Shown here: in pieces, positions 22,461 to 33,424 of the stretch
How positions within the stretch are numbered: position 1 is the first letter of the stretch
Layout of the letters: each line of letters begins with the position of its first letter
DNA from: Takakia lepidozioides
Lineage: Eukaryota; Streptophyta; Takakiopsida; Takakiales; Takakiaceae
DNA length: 64,000 bases
Assembly (NCBI GenBank): GCA_030704615.1
Contig: CM060733.1
Span: forward strand, 64,170,001-64,234,000
Reading direction: 5' to 3'
The notes under the pieces: generated by a model
What the model was told of the DNA's origin: nothing
The model's database searches: none
The model's input: the letters and a program-made list of their open reading frames with translations, nothing else
Made by a program: the position numbers and the translations under genes

Positions 22461-23700
22461 CATAGGTCCTGCATGGGTAGATGATCAACTGGAAGCTGCA
22501 GAAGCAGCGGCACAATTGATAAAATCAGACACTGCTAATCAAGGTACCTTGTTCAACACATTTCACCCTATTTTTCGGCCCTAAATTTTCATGTTGAATT
22601 CTGCAAGTTAGCTGGTTGAGTGGATCTTGGCCTGGCAGGTCCATGGTGACATGGTGGCCGTGTTTCTGAACCTCTGCACAATCAGGTGCGCAATCCTGCT
22701 GTTTCTCTGGCCGTGAATGACTAGAGAGACATAAAAAGAGAGAGCACGAGATGTCATCCTGAACATTGCTCTGGTGGCCATGTATGCTAAATGTGGGAGC
22801 ATTGAGGATGCCAAGGGAGTATGGCTGAACGAGATGTGGTGTCGTGGAATGCAATGCTTGCAGGGTGTGCAGAGCAGGAGCGCGAGATGGGGCTTTGGAG
22901 ACCTGAAAGCAAATGATGGGGAAAGGGGTGAAGGTACCTTCTTCAACATATTTTCCCTGCTAGTGTTTGCTTTGACAATTCTAGGTTGTCATTGTCACCT
23001 GCTAGCAGCAAGGTGAGGATGTATGCATGATTTGTGTAGAGGCATGGATAGCTGAAGGAGCAGGGATTTCGTGTGGGTCTAGATTCATCCAAGAGGGCCA
23101 GATTTCAAGCACAAGATTACTTGTGATTCCCTGTGGATCAATAGCTACAAGAAACCTGCATGGGTAGATGGTCAACTGGCAGCAGCGGCACAAGTGATAA
23201 AATCAGGCACTGCTAATGAAGGCATCTTCTTCAACACATTTCACCCTGTTTTTCCCTCTTATCAGAATCGGCCCTAAATTGCCATGTTCAATTCTGCAAG
23301 TTAGCTGGTTGAGTGAATCTAGTTTGGAGTGACTTTGACATGATACTGCCAATGTGACAACAGGAAAGTATCAAAAAACAGGTAACAGAGATGAGGAGAA
23401 GCTGTGGAATGAATACTTATATGAGCCCAGTCACTGATGGGTCAACCGGGGCAGAAAGGTGAATGCCTGCTACATTTCAGAGAGGAGCAGACGCAATTCA
23501 GCATAGCGCCTAGTGTGCTACGCTGAGTTGGGTGTTTCCTATTCCAAATGTAGGCTGTCATTGTCATTTGTTAGCAGCAAGGCAAGGATGAATGCTTGAT
23601 TTGTGCAGAGGCATGGATAGCTGAAGGAGTAGAGATAGAGTGTGGGTGACGCAGGGTGCTGGGCAGTGGGCAAGACGTCTTTGTATAAACGTGAGTGACC
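22461..23700 (+). pseudogene. PPR 3'-flank repeats and short PPR fragment
   Basis: 22750-22920 encodes a broken PPR piece (MYAKCGSIEDAKGV, then a shifted MLAGCAEQE-like stretch). On each side are copies of a phrase 'ttcaacacattt(c)accctg...cggccctaaatt...aattctgcaagttagctggttgagtg' (near 22550, 22940 and 23230), and of a 'cacaagtgataaaatcagacactgctaat' phrase. The same phrases occur in reverse at 47.0 and 58.2 kb. This is dispersed repeat debris of a PPR gene family. Confidence 0.55.
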
Positions 23701-24429
23701 TTCCTATCCTCCTGGCTCTCATTTTTAGTGCATGTTTCTTTGTGAAGTATCTGACTTGCCAACACACACCAACTTGTTTGCTTTGGTTTGTTTAGGAGTC
23801 CATGGGATAGAAGTTACCATAAACAACACTGGCATTGGTTTTTCATATATGGTATTAGATAATTCTCTTAATTGTTTCCGCCTTGGCAGGTTGCTCAGTG
23901 ACCTTCCCTGGATGCTTTGGAGTATAGCGAGTGAGTGTCTCACAATGCAATGTTGCTTGGTGCATCTTATGCAAGAACTTGGAAAACAAACAGATGTCCT
24001 TGCTGTAGTGATTTTTAAAGCCATGCAAACCCTAGTTTTTGATGGGTTGCAGATTGATGGAATATACGAGTAGTTAGAAGATTTGGGTGAACACTTTTCA
24101 AAGTGTTACAGTTAGACATTATAATTCACATGAGAACATGTGACTATTTTATGTATTTTTAGATCGCGACAAAAATGATAATGATAAATAGATTGATAAA
24201 TAGAGATGGTGTACAATCTCTTGGTTTTGCTCAGCTTGTTGCAGTGCCTTGTCCTGTTTGTATTATATATTATATTTCATTGTTGTAATAGACATGTATA
24301 TGACTTCTATCATAGTCATAATAATGACTACATCTATTTTCACTCTCCAATAGTACTACACCATGCAGTGGAAATACAAATATGTAAAAAAAATAGCAAT
24401 ATACCCAAAAAATCACCCATCTTGACACA

Positions 24430-24794
24430 TGTCAATCTGCTGAGGACCACGTGTAAAAACTGCAACACGCCACATGTTGCAATCGGATTAGCACGCCCGT
24501 AGTCATAGTTCATTCTCATGGAGAGCGAACACTCTGCCACGTATCATTTTCTGTATCAAGCACGTGTCACTCTTGCACAGCCGTTGACATGGACTACACT
24601 GTCCGTTCAGTCATTCGTAAAGCCAGCGTATATGACTACCCCACAGCTGCTCAGGCGCCACGTCACAGCCAGCCTGGAGAGTCATATCTGCCATGTCACA
24701 ACTGACTAGGCTTTTACGTCTTCAGAGTCAGGAAGTCGTAAATGGCTTCCATAACTGCATTTGCAGTCATAACACAGAGACGTAAAAGCCGCAA
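24430..24794 (-). mobile_element. Detached end of a CACTA element
   Basis: Read on the minus strand from 24794, the sequence (CAAATTGCGGCTTTTACG...) matches the left end of the large CACTA at 45787-46150 over several hundred bases. The shared stretch includes 'atgactgcaaatgcagttatg' and 'gacgtggcgcctgagcagctg'. The outermost CACTACAA bases are lost, and PPR sequence begins at the break (24798). I find no partner end. Confidence 0.7.
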
Positions 24795-24797
24795 TTT

Positions 24798-25745
24798 GTG
24801 GACATGTATGCCAAATGTGGGTGCATTAAGGATGCGAAGGGAGTTTTCGACATTATGGCTGAACAAGATGTGGTGTCATGGAATAGGATGCTTGCAGGGT
24901 GTGCACATCAAGGATGTGGTATGAAGGCTTTGGAGACCTATGATCAAATGATGGGGGAAGGGGTGAAGCCCGACCACGTCACGTTTGTGTGCATTTGTGA
25001 TGCGTGTGCAAGCCTGGCAGCATTGCTCTGGTGGACATGTATGCCAAATGTGGGAGCATTGAGGATGTCGGTGTCGTGGAACGCAATGCTTGCAGGGTGT
25101 GCACAGCAAGGGCGCGAGATGGGGCTTTGGAGACCTTATGATGGGGGAAGGGGTGAAGCTCGACCATATCATGTTGTGTGCGTTTGCAGTGCGTGTACAA
25201 GCCTGGCAGCCCTGGAAAAGGGCAAAGAGGTGCATGGTTGCATCACCAAAGATAAAATTGTACTAGATGTGATTCTGAACAATACTACCCTCGTGGACAT
25301 GTATGTCAAATGTGGGAGCGTTGAAGATGCGGAGGGAGTGTTCAACACTATGGCTGAACAAGATGGGGTGTTGTGGAACGGGATGCTTGCAAGATGCGCA
25401 CAACAGGGGCGTAGGATGGAAGCTTTGGAGGCCTATGAGCAAATGATGGGGGAAGGGATGAAGCCTGACCACATAACGTTTGTGTGCGTGTGCAAGCCTG
25501 GCAGCCCTGGGAAAGGGCAAAAAGGTCCATGGTTGCATCGTCAAAGTTGGAAATGTACCAGATGTAATTCTGAACAATACCCTTGTGGACATGTATACCA
25601 AATGTGGAGGGAGTGTTCAACAATATGGCTGATCAAGATTTGATGTCGTGGAACGCGATGCTTGTAGGATATGCACAGCTGGGCGCGGGATGGAGGCCTT
25701 GAAGACCTATGAGCAAATGATGGGGGAAGGGGTGAAGCGCAATAA
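24798..25745 (+). pseudogene. PLS-type PPR gene fragment
   Basis: A 281-codon open frame covers about three P-L-S cycles: VDMYAKCGCIKDAKGVF, MAEQDVVSWNRMLAGCAHQG, MGEGVKPDHVTFVCICDAC, then GKEVHGCITKDKIVLDVI and VDMYVKCGSVEDAEGVFNTM. Small deletions disturb the middle (25040-25150). After 25490 the protein reads out of frame, and another PPR piece (VMSWNAML-like) follows to about 25700. PPR proteins bind organellar RNA, and PLS types are usually C-to-U editing factors. No start codon, transit peptide or E/DYW domain is present. The 5' end is replaced by the CACTA fragment. Confidence 0.85.
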
Positions 25746-26195
25746 CATCACGTTTTTCAGCATGTTTTGCCCTCTCATCAGACTCGGCCCTGACAAGTTA
25801 CTGCCGATGTGGTAGCAGGAAAGTATCAAAAAACAGATAACAGAGATGAGGAGAAGCTTTGGAATTAACACTTTTTCAATCTTAAAAACTTCTGGTTTAG
25901 AATAGAAACAATTTGGATCAGGAGAATTTTTATCCAAGACGTTACAACCACTATAGATAGACAAGTTGACAGGGTTGCACACGTCAGTGACGTCACGTCG
26001 GACCTGACGCTGACGCGACGAACGTCACGTCAGTTTTGCCGAAAAATCAGTAAAACATGAGTTAGGTGAAAAATATGTCACGTAGGTGGACACGTTGTAT
26101 TCCAAGCAACACCTTGGCAAGTGAATGAATTGTTTTATAAATTACTCCATCCGCCAGTATTTGAGGTCATTTTTAAATAATTATTGTTAAATTGG

Positions 26196-26626
26196 TGCGA
26201 CCTCCAAATATTGTTGGTCGCAGAATTTATCTTATTTTTTAATAGTTGCGACCACCAGTAGAGAGGTGGTCGCATCATTTTTGTTTTTAAAAAAGATGCG
26301 ACCACCAGCAGGGGTGGTCGCATTTTTTTCTTTTCTTAAACAGTTGCGACCACCGCTACTGGTGGTCGCACAATTTTATTTTATTTGTAATAGGTGCGAC
26401 CACCATCAGGGAGGTGGTCGCAACATTTTGCTGTTTTTTAATATCTGTGACCACCAGCATGGGGGTGGTCGTAGCATTTTTTTGTTTTTTTAATAGGTGC
26501 GACCACCAGTAGGGGGGTGGTCGCAGTATTTTTCTGTTTTTTAATATCTGCGACCACGAGCATGGGGGTGGTCGCAGCATTTTCCTTGTTTTTAATAGGT
26601 GCGACCACCAATATGGGGTGGTCGCA
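26196..26626. repeat. Periodic hairpin array, TGCGACCACC/GGTGGTCGCA
   Basis: There are nine hairpins of 26-28 bp, each TGCGACCACC, a 6-8 base loop, GGTGGTCGCA (the first and sixth are degenerate). Start positions are 26196, 26247, 26297, 26345, 26395, 26446, 26498, 26549 and 26600, giving steps of 48-52 bp. T-rich linkers (gcattttt-gttttttaataggt type) separate them. A tenth, poor copy lies at 26653. The array ends about 100 bp before a TATA box and a hAT transposase relic. Confidence 0.95.
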
Positions 26627-26733
26627 ACATTTGTTAATTAATTTAAATAACATGCGACTTCCTCGTGCAACCTGGGGCGGTCACAGCATTGGATTCTGAT
26701 TCGTCGAGTGTGTGAGGCTTGGAGGCTAGAGGG

Positions 26734-26742
26734 TATATAAGG
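26734..26742 (+). promoter_or_regulatory. TATA box of the hAT gene
   Basis: TATATAAGG lies about 310 bp before the first ATG of the hAT frame and 110 bp after the hairpin array. A transcript start near 26765 would be expected. Inferred from position and consensus only. Confidence 0.55.
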
Positions 26743-27051
26743 TGGTCATAATGCCCCTCACTTCTTTTGTAGCAAACACTTTTGTGGCGAGTGAATGTTC
26801 TATATTCCTTGAGTAAGAGTATAGCCCAAAAAGAGGGTGTGGACTATTTGTTGTTGTGGCTTCCACCAGAGCCACTGCAACAAATTGTCGAAAAGCACAA
26901 TACTACATGGTGCATTGATCCACTTGGATTGATGCCGTAATGTTGGGCCATCGCATTCTGTTCTACCTTCTATTGCTCTTGACAAATCTACCAAGTACAC
27001 TAGTGTTCTTCGTTCAACCTTAAGTCTGTGGTTAGGGTTCTAGGTGTGAGG

Positions 27052-28630
27052 ATGAGGGAGGAGTGGATCCCTTGGTTCACCGTAGACCCACACAAAAAGG
27101 ACCGTGTTCAATGTAATCTCTGTGCATTGAAGCTGGCGGGTCGCAAAGATCGCATGTTATATCACCTCGACTACAGAGATGGAAAGAATGCAGAGGTTAG
27201 TTTGTGCCCAAAAGCCTCCATGCGAGTGAAAGCCTACTTTGCCCAATGTGGAGGCAATATCCCACCTTCTCTTGATGTGGCCGCGGCTTCTGAGCCAAAC
27301 ACTCCATGTTCGAATCAAAAGCCTCTCAGAGTTGTACCCAGGAGGATTCTTGTGAGGCGTCTGCTGTTCGTGGAGAAGTCGGTGGGTCAGGAGCAACACC
27401 CGATTGTACGCCAGCACTTGTACGGACCAGACCATTGAGGCAACAATCAATGCAAGAAGGCTTAAATTTGTCGCACAGGAGGACTCTGGATAAGAAGTGG
27501 GCCCAATTTTTCTACGAGGCTAATATTCCGTTCAATGTCTCGAGGCTTCATGCGTTTGTGGCTGCCACGTCCGATTCCAAGTCCACATACATACCTCAGA
27601 GTTATCGCGATCTCCGCACATGATTGCTAGAAGAGGTTATGTCTGACCTCACCCAAAAGGTGAATGAAAAGACAGGTGATTCTCTCCGGAAATATGGAAG
27701 CACTATATGTGTGGACGGTTGGATTTCTATTACTAATCGACCACTATTCAATGTCATGCTGGTCTGTCATGCGGGAGAACAATTTTTGGGAAAAGAATCA
27801 TGGATGAAACAGCTAGTAAAAAAGGCAAAGTCGGTTGTGACGTTCATCCGTACACATCACATCCCTCTAGCATTGTTTAGAAAGCGTGAACCCAAATACA
27901 GCCTTAGGAACCCGGGTGAAACCCGCTTTGCCACAAACTTTTTGATGGTGGATCGACTGGTGACTGTGAGGGCGGGTCTGGAGCAGGTGATCATCGACCC
28001 TCAATGGGATGCGTATGTGGGTACCTTACGTGACTCTCGTAAGTCCAAGTCTTTGAGCAAAAGTCGGAGGGTCCGCGCAATCATTCGCTCCGACGATTTC
28101 TGGACGAAATGTGCAAATTTTGTGTACATGGTGGAGCCGGTGTTGATTGCTTTGCGGGGTTTGATGGAAAACAACCAATAATGGGTAAAACATGGTTGAT
28201 ATTGGAAAACCTTCAGAAGCACGTGCAATCCTTGAGGCGTCTTCCATTCTCTATGGACGATGATTTGGCGGAAAAGGCCGAGGATGCATTTTACGACCGC
28301 AAACGGATGGTTCGCATGGACTTGCATTATGCGGGGGCCTTGCTGAATCCATTCTTGCTGGACAATACGGATTTGAGAGACGATGTGGATGCCAAAACCG
28401 GGCTTGTACGGGTCATCATGCAACTCGCGCCCTTGAACATGGCAGAGCGAGCTTTGTCCAAGTACCAGTGCTTCTCGGATCGCCAGAATCCTTTCCATGA
28501 CATGTCGGATCCAAAAGCAATGAACATGTTGCCACATGAATGGTGGGATCTGATTGGAGCTGGAGCAAGAACGTTAGCTCCCATTGCAAAGCGTATTCTT
28601 GCTCAAATGTGCTCTGCCTCGGGGGGCTGC
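27052..28630 (+). pseudogene. hAT-superfamily transposase, decayed
   Basis: Order of parts: a BED-type zinc finger (WIPWFTVDPHKKDRVQCNLC ... YHLDYRDGKN), then LDKKWAQFFYEANIPFNVS, the DUF659-type first catalytic region (STICVDGWISITNRPLFNVM), then GETRFATNFLMVDRL, and a C-terminal dimerisation-type region (LPHEWWDLIGAGARTLAPIA, AQMCSASG). Known hAT proteins cut and paste DNA in the nucleus through a DDE/RNase-H fold. Damage: a frame change near 27300-27440, an in-frame TGA at 27621-27623, a deletion after GEQFLG that removes the second catalytic Asp region, and loss of the final C-terminal segment after CSASG, where catgagc repeats begin. It is not functional. Confidence 0.85.
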
Positions 28631-28659
28631 TATTTCATGAGCCATGAGCCATGAGCGGC

Positions 28660-29084
28660 ATGAGCCATGAGCAGAGTCGTAAGTGTCGAAAAAAACATGA
28701 GCAGGACTATTTTCCGGGAATGAGTGTCCGCGGGAATAAGGTTTAGGGTGTCACGGTCATAGGGGGAGAAGGACCTCCCGATGAAGGAGGTTCGGCAATG
28801 TTTTTTAGAATTACATATTGAAAGGCAATGTTTCGCGAATGGTAGGGTGGTACTGCTCTGTACAATGGGGGCCCATTTCAACCTACCAGCCACTTGCAAA
28901 ATCCACCCACACTCCCAATCCCAAACGAAATGAGGAATGATGCATTTTGGGAACGATGGATACAGAATAGAACAAAAAGAGGGCACAATGGGGTTTTTAT
29001 TGATCCACATGAATTGCATTTGAAGCACGTCTACTGTGCTGATTGTGCAAACAAATCTTTAGCCCTGTGCCTTCTGAATACAAG
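28660..29084. other. No gene recognised
   Basis: A short spacer with catgagc microrepeats at its left end (28637-28675) and nothing coding. Confidence 0.5.
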
Positions 29085-29648
29085 TCACGTTGTCAATGGG
29101 ACTTCGACTGCTCTGAGAACTAGCTCATGAGTCATCAGGCTCCTCCAGGTAAACTGGATTGCAGCCGTTGTACCGCCCCTGTTGATGTTCACCACAATGT
29201 CCTGCCCTTCAATCATACCACCATCGAATATGGAAAGCTTCACGTTTTCGTCGTCCACACCAATGCAAATGTCCCCATACAATGGAGAAGATGAGCGCAC
29301 TCCTTCAGGAGTATAAGTCTCTCCGATGGAGTCCACCCAAGTCCACTGGCAGCAGTTCCACCGCAACAGCATAGCAGTGCGCATTCTTCTGCATGGGTGC
29401 CCGTCGTAGCTGGGAAAATCGGAATTAAGGATGTGCAGGAGCCACGGACTCCTCAGACCAAGATCGTCACCCCGCTCGAAGGCGTACTGGCCTGGGATAT
29501 ACTCAAAAGCGGACAATGTTTCCACATTCAAACCAGTATCTTCTGTGTATTCTGTGTACCAGATAACGATGTCTCCCGATCTGGCCGAATACATTGCATA
29601 ATCGATGCCTCCATAAGGGCAGTCGTCCTGGTTCCGGAAGCACGGCAT
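29085..29648 (-). CDS. Unknown paralogue pair, member 1
   Basis: An intact minus-strand frame begins with ATG at 29648 (MPCFRNQDDCPYGGIDYAMY) and has 187 codons. Similarity to member 2 extends about ten codons upstream (KDVLRSSFARMPC), so the true start may be earlier or in another exon. Conserved features shared with member 2: CPYxGxDYAM, SGDIxxW, EYxxGxYxFERG, RWNCCQW, a YGDI stretch, a DGGMIxGxDIVV motif and ELVLRAxEVP at the C-terminus. There is no membrane segment or known catalytic motif, and the composition suggests a beta-rich fold. The two members are head-to-head about 550 bp apart, with degenerate AATGCGG-type palindromes in the gap. I do not recognise the family. Confidence 0.65.
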   Translation of the reverse strand: MPCFRNQDDCPYGGIDYAMYSARSGDIVIWYTEYTEDTGLNVETLSAFEYIPGQYAFERGDDLGLRSPWLLHILNSDFPSYDGHPCRRMRTAMLLRWNCCQWTWVDSIGETYTPEGVRSSSPLYGDICIGVDDENVKLSIFDGGMIEGQDIVVNINRGGTTAAIQFTWRSLMTHELVLRAVEVPLTT

Positions 29649-30199
29649 CCTTGCAAAGGAGGACCTGAGGACGTCTTTGATGCCGATGACAATGACCTTG
29701 CGGACAGCAACGAAGCCCTTAGATTTTCGAAATGATGAGAAGCGGAATTGCAGTGCGGGCTCCAATAATGGAGCATATGGGTCACACGTACCCACCAATC
29801 ATCGTGTAACGTGTTCATCACGCCAGCGGTGGATGAACCGATACCTCTTTCTCATCCACGGGGTATAGTTTGAAATCTGCCACCGAAGTCCATCCCCCGG
29901 ATGGAAATTCGGCGCCGCATTTACATCGAAGGGGGGATGGACTTCGTCGTCTCGAGTGGCTATAGGCCCACCTGGCACTTACTGCCCATATTTGCATGGC
30001 AGGGAAGAAAACTGAAACGGCTACATTCATGGAGCAGCCAATCATCATCCGTGTAGGTTCCTGTCGGGGGGAAATTTAAATGTGCCCTGGAGTGTTTGGA
30101 ATTGCAGCGTTTGCTTGAATTTCTTCCAGCAACCGCGCTGCTGCCTCCTCCATCCAGGAGCTGCTGTCATTGAGCGTACTCCGCTACTCTTTTTCAAGG

Positions 30200-30778
30200 A
30201 TGCCGTGCCGCCAAAATCCTGCTGACTGCCCTTATCATGGCCACGATTATGCTATGTTCAAACCAGAATCAGGAGACATCATTGTCTGGCTCTCTGTTTT
30301 CACAGACGCTTCTGGAATCAAGCGGGAGTCTTTGCGCGCAATGGAGTATCTGGAGGGCTATTACCGCTTTGAGCGAGGTGAGGGCAAGGGTCAATGCGGT
30401 CCGTGGGTCCTGAAAATTGTTGACCTCGATATATCAAGGTGGAATGGGATGTCGGACAGATCACGCACGGCCTCACTTTGGCGCTGGAACTGCTGCCAGT
30501 GGGCCAGGGAGGACGGCACCGGGGAAAACTATATTCGTGGAGTTCACTCCGTTTTTCCAGTGTATGGAGACATTCGGCTGAGTTGCGAAGACGAATCCCA
30601 TGGGCACAGGAGGCCCACAGTCACCTTGTCAATGTATGATGGTGGTATGATTGATGGGCATGACATTGTCGTCAGTTCCACCAAGCGCACCAGATCGACC
30701 GCATTGCAGTTTACCTCCAGGTGCCGCATCAGTAATGAGCTTGTTTTGAGGGCTATCGAAGTTCCGTCGACTTGGTGA
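30200..30778 (+). CDS. Unknown paralogue pair, member 2
   Basis: An intact frame of 192 codons from ATG 30200 (MPCRQNPADCPYHGHDYAMF) to TGA 30776-30778 is co-linear with member 1 over its whole length. Key shared blocks are ESGDIIVWLSVFTD, YYRFERGEGKG, RWNCCQWAREDG, YGDIRLS, MYDGGMIDGHDIVV and NELVLRAIEVP. The divergence is large, but both frames are open, which suggests selection or relatively recent activity. The shared upstream interval (29650-30200) may be a bidirectional promoter. The YGDI...MYDGGMI region faintly resembles the N-terminal part of the ParB-like gene at 59.5-59.8 kb (CGDIELEMEVEFPML...MMEDG). That link is tentative. Confidence 0.65.
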   Translation: MPCRQNPADCPYHGHDYAMFKPESGDIIVWLSVFTDASGIKRESLRAMEYLEGYYRFERGEGKGQCGPWVLKIVDLDISRWNGMSDRSRTASLWRWNCCQWAREDGTGENYIRGVHSVFPVYGDIRLSCEDESHGHRRPTVTLSMYDGGMIDGHDIVVSSTKRTRSTALQFTSRCRISNELVLRAIEVPSTW

Positions 30779-31189
30779 CGCCCATGTAGAAGGAGGAAGG
30801 GCTTAGATTTGTCTGGAGTTGCTAAATGTGAGACACCGTGTTCGATCAATAAAACAACCCATCGTACCTCACTTCTGTATGCTTGTGTTTCATCGCTTTC
30901 AAGAACTGCCGTAATTGGCCCACTGTTTACAATTTGAGGTCTCATTTCTACAATGTGTCTGTCCGTATGAATGTACCAGAGTCAGCGATATCAGAGTCCT
31001 GAGGTGAAGAAAATCCATCTATGAGTAAAAGGAAACATGTACACGCCGAAGCTCGGAAATTCGGCACTGCATTTCATTTTGCTCCATGCAGCGATTTCTG
31101 GCAGCGATCTTTCCTCCGTTGTCGTCGTAACGGAAATGTTGTACAGCATTTCATTTCCTGACATGGCATTACCATACTTCGAATTTGAA

Positions 31190-32101
31190 ATGCGGCGCCG
31201 CATTTCCATATTGGACCTTGAATTGTCTGAGCATGTCCAGTCGCTAATGCTTGTCCATGTCCATACTTGAAATGGGCCACCGCATTTCCATGTCCGTCAT
31301 CGAAATTTCATACCGGACAATGAAATGCGCCACCGCATTTCCGGAGAGCACAATGGAATGCGGTGCCGCATTTCCGTCGAAGGGTCTGGAATTGGACAAA
31401 CAACGATGTCCGTTCTGGAAATGCGGCACCGCATTTCCATGTCCGTCATCAAAATTTCGTATTGGACAATGGAATGCGGTGCCGCATTTCCGTCCATGAA
31501 GACGGAATGCCCAAACGGGTCTGGAATTGGACAAACAACGATGTCTGTTTTGGAAATGCGGCGCCGCATTTTCATGTTGGTCAATCGAAAGTTTTTATAG
31601 GACAATGTAAGTTTTTATAGGACGACGGAATGCGGTGCCGCATTTCCGTCAAAGGGTCTGGAATTGGACAAACAACGATGTCCGTTTTGGAAATGCGGCG
31701 CCGCATTTCCATGTACGCCATCGAAATTTCTTATTGGACAATGGAATGCGGTGCCGCATTCCCGTCTAGCATCATGGAATGGGGAGCCGCATTTCCGTCG
31801 ATAGGTCTGCAGTTGGAAAAATGTCCATCTCCAAAAGGTAAATGCGGCACCGCATTTCCATGTTCGACCTCCGCATTTCCATTTACCTCCATGGAAGGAG
31901 CTGGCAATCGGCAAAACTGCCGTGTCGGAAACGGAAATGCGGCACCGCATTTCCGTTTGTCCGAACAGTTTCTGATGTCCAAACCATGAAACGTAAAATT
32001 GTTCTTGCCCCGGTTTTGGAAATGCGGTGCCGCATTTCCAAAACAGGTTTTTGCAGTTGCCACATTTCCGTTCAGTCATTGAAATGCGGTGCCGCATTTC
32101 A
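31190..32101. repeat. AATGCGG palindrome array 1
   Basis: About fourteen copies of a palindrome centred on AATGCGG(C/T)(A/G)CCGCATT, usually extended by GGA/TCC, start near 31190, 31270, 31323, 31355, 31417, 31470, 31553, 31627, 31690, 31743, 31774, 31838, 31931, 32019 and 32080. A 53-bp step occurs several times. Longer units (aagggtctggaattggacaa) are also duplicated, giving a higher-order repeat. The array lies between the unknown paralogue pair and the 3' end of the methyltransferase-like gene. Confidence 0.95.
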
Positions 32102-33404
32102 GATTTTGGGAGGGACCAGGTTTGGACGATGTTGTCGTTGAGAAGCAAATGGGAGAGGGGACATGAAGGACGGGGAGAATTTCCTTTATATACTTTGGAA
32201 TAGAATTTAAATGTACAGAAAGTTCATTAAAATTCTATTAATCTTGAAAATCATCACTATCGTCGTCTTGTCCTTGACTGTCCTGCTCCGCCTCCACCCC
32301 GTCATTGTCTTTCTCATCTCCAGCGGACTGATCGTTGGCCAGGCTTTCAAAAACCCCATCTTCACCTTGCGGAACCGACCATCTCACCTCCGTTGGCTCG
32401 TCGTCCTCCCTGTCTGCATCGCTCTCATCCGCTGAATCACATATGAACTTTCGCACCCGTCTACCTGTCTCTGCTGTTGCCAACTCTTTCCTTATCCTTC
32501 TGTCCTCCCTAGCCCTCTCCAAAATCTGCTCTACTTTACTGGGATTCTCACATCGTCTAATCGCTGTATTTGCGAGTTTAGCTGCATAACTAGGAAGGGA
32601 GTAGTCCTTCACCGGGCTCGTCATGAAGTCGGCCCTCGCAATGAACGGGACATTCTTCCTGGCAGGAAGTGTAGGCCCTACATGTTTCGACCCGGATCCT
32701 GGAATCCTGCACATAACAATCACCAACGAGACCAATGAGAACCACAGTCCGGAAATGCGTTTGACAAAAAATCACCCAGAAGGCTTTGCAAACTTACAAT
32801 GTTTGCACTCACTCGTATTCCGGGTTCTCCTCGGCATCATGTCCACTGTCTCTTCCTCCAACTCCGACAAATCCGAGGAGTCCTTGGTTTCAATGGGAGC
32901 CTTCACATTCCGTTGCAGCCCTTCCAGATGGGATCCCCAGACGGATGTGTCATCCTCGTAGGCAAAGAGGTGCCGGTCGGAAAACCGCCCAGCCCACATT
33001 GAGGCACTTGTTACAATGCCATCCACAGATTATGACATGGCCCTTCAGATGTTGCGAATGAAAGCATAACGAGAATTTACAGAATAGCATACAAGAAGAT
33101 TCTGCATACCTGTCCCATAGATGAGGTCGAGCACTGTGCCCTCAACGTCAGTGCATGTCTCCATAATTGTCTGAATGAAGGCAGGGCTCCGAGTCCGTGA
33201 ATACCGCAGGGGTTCAGTTGAAGTGAGGCTATGAGGGAGAAGTTCCGTGGGAACGTTGTTGAACAGGACGTTGTAATCGATGGGGTCGCAGTTCGGGTCA
33301 ACCAACAATCCCTCCTTCCGGAAAGCAAAGGTGGAGTTCTCCTTCACAAAGCAGTATGCATCGAACTGCTTCGTCTGCATACACAGTGGGGAACGATTAG
33401 AAAT

Positions 33405-33424
33405 GGAATGCGGCACCGCATTTC
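33405..33424. repeat. Intronic AATGCGG palindrome
   Basis: A single copy sits in the intron before the exon that begins TKQFDAYCFVKENS in the minus-strand methyltransferase-like gene. Confidence 0.9.

Noticed and set aside
26245-26653. Open frames MVASFLF / MLRPPPCSWSQ
   Set aside because: They are translations of the hairpin array.
31251-32148. Open frames with repeated RKCGAAFP / NAAPHF-like peptides (also at 38718-39719)
   Set aside because: They are translations of the palindrome arrays in several frames on both strands, not genes.
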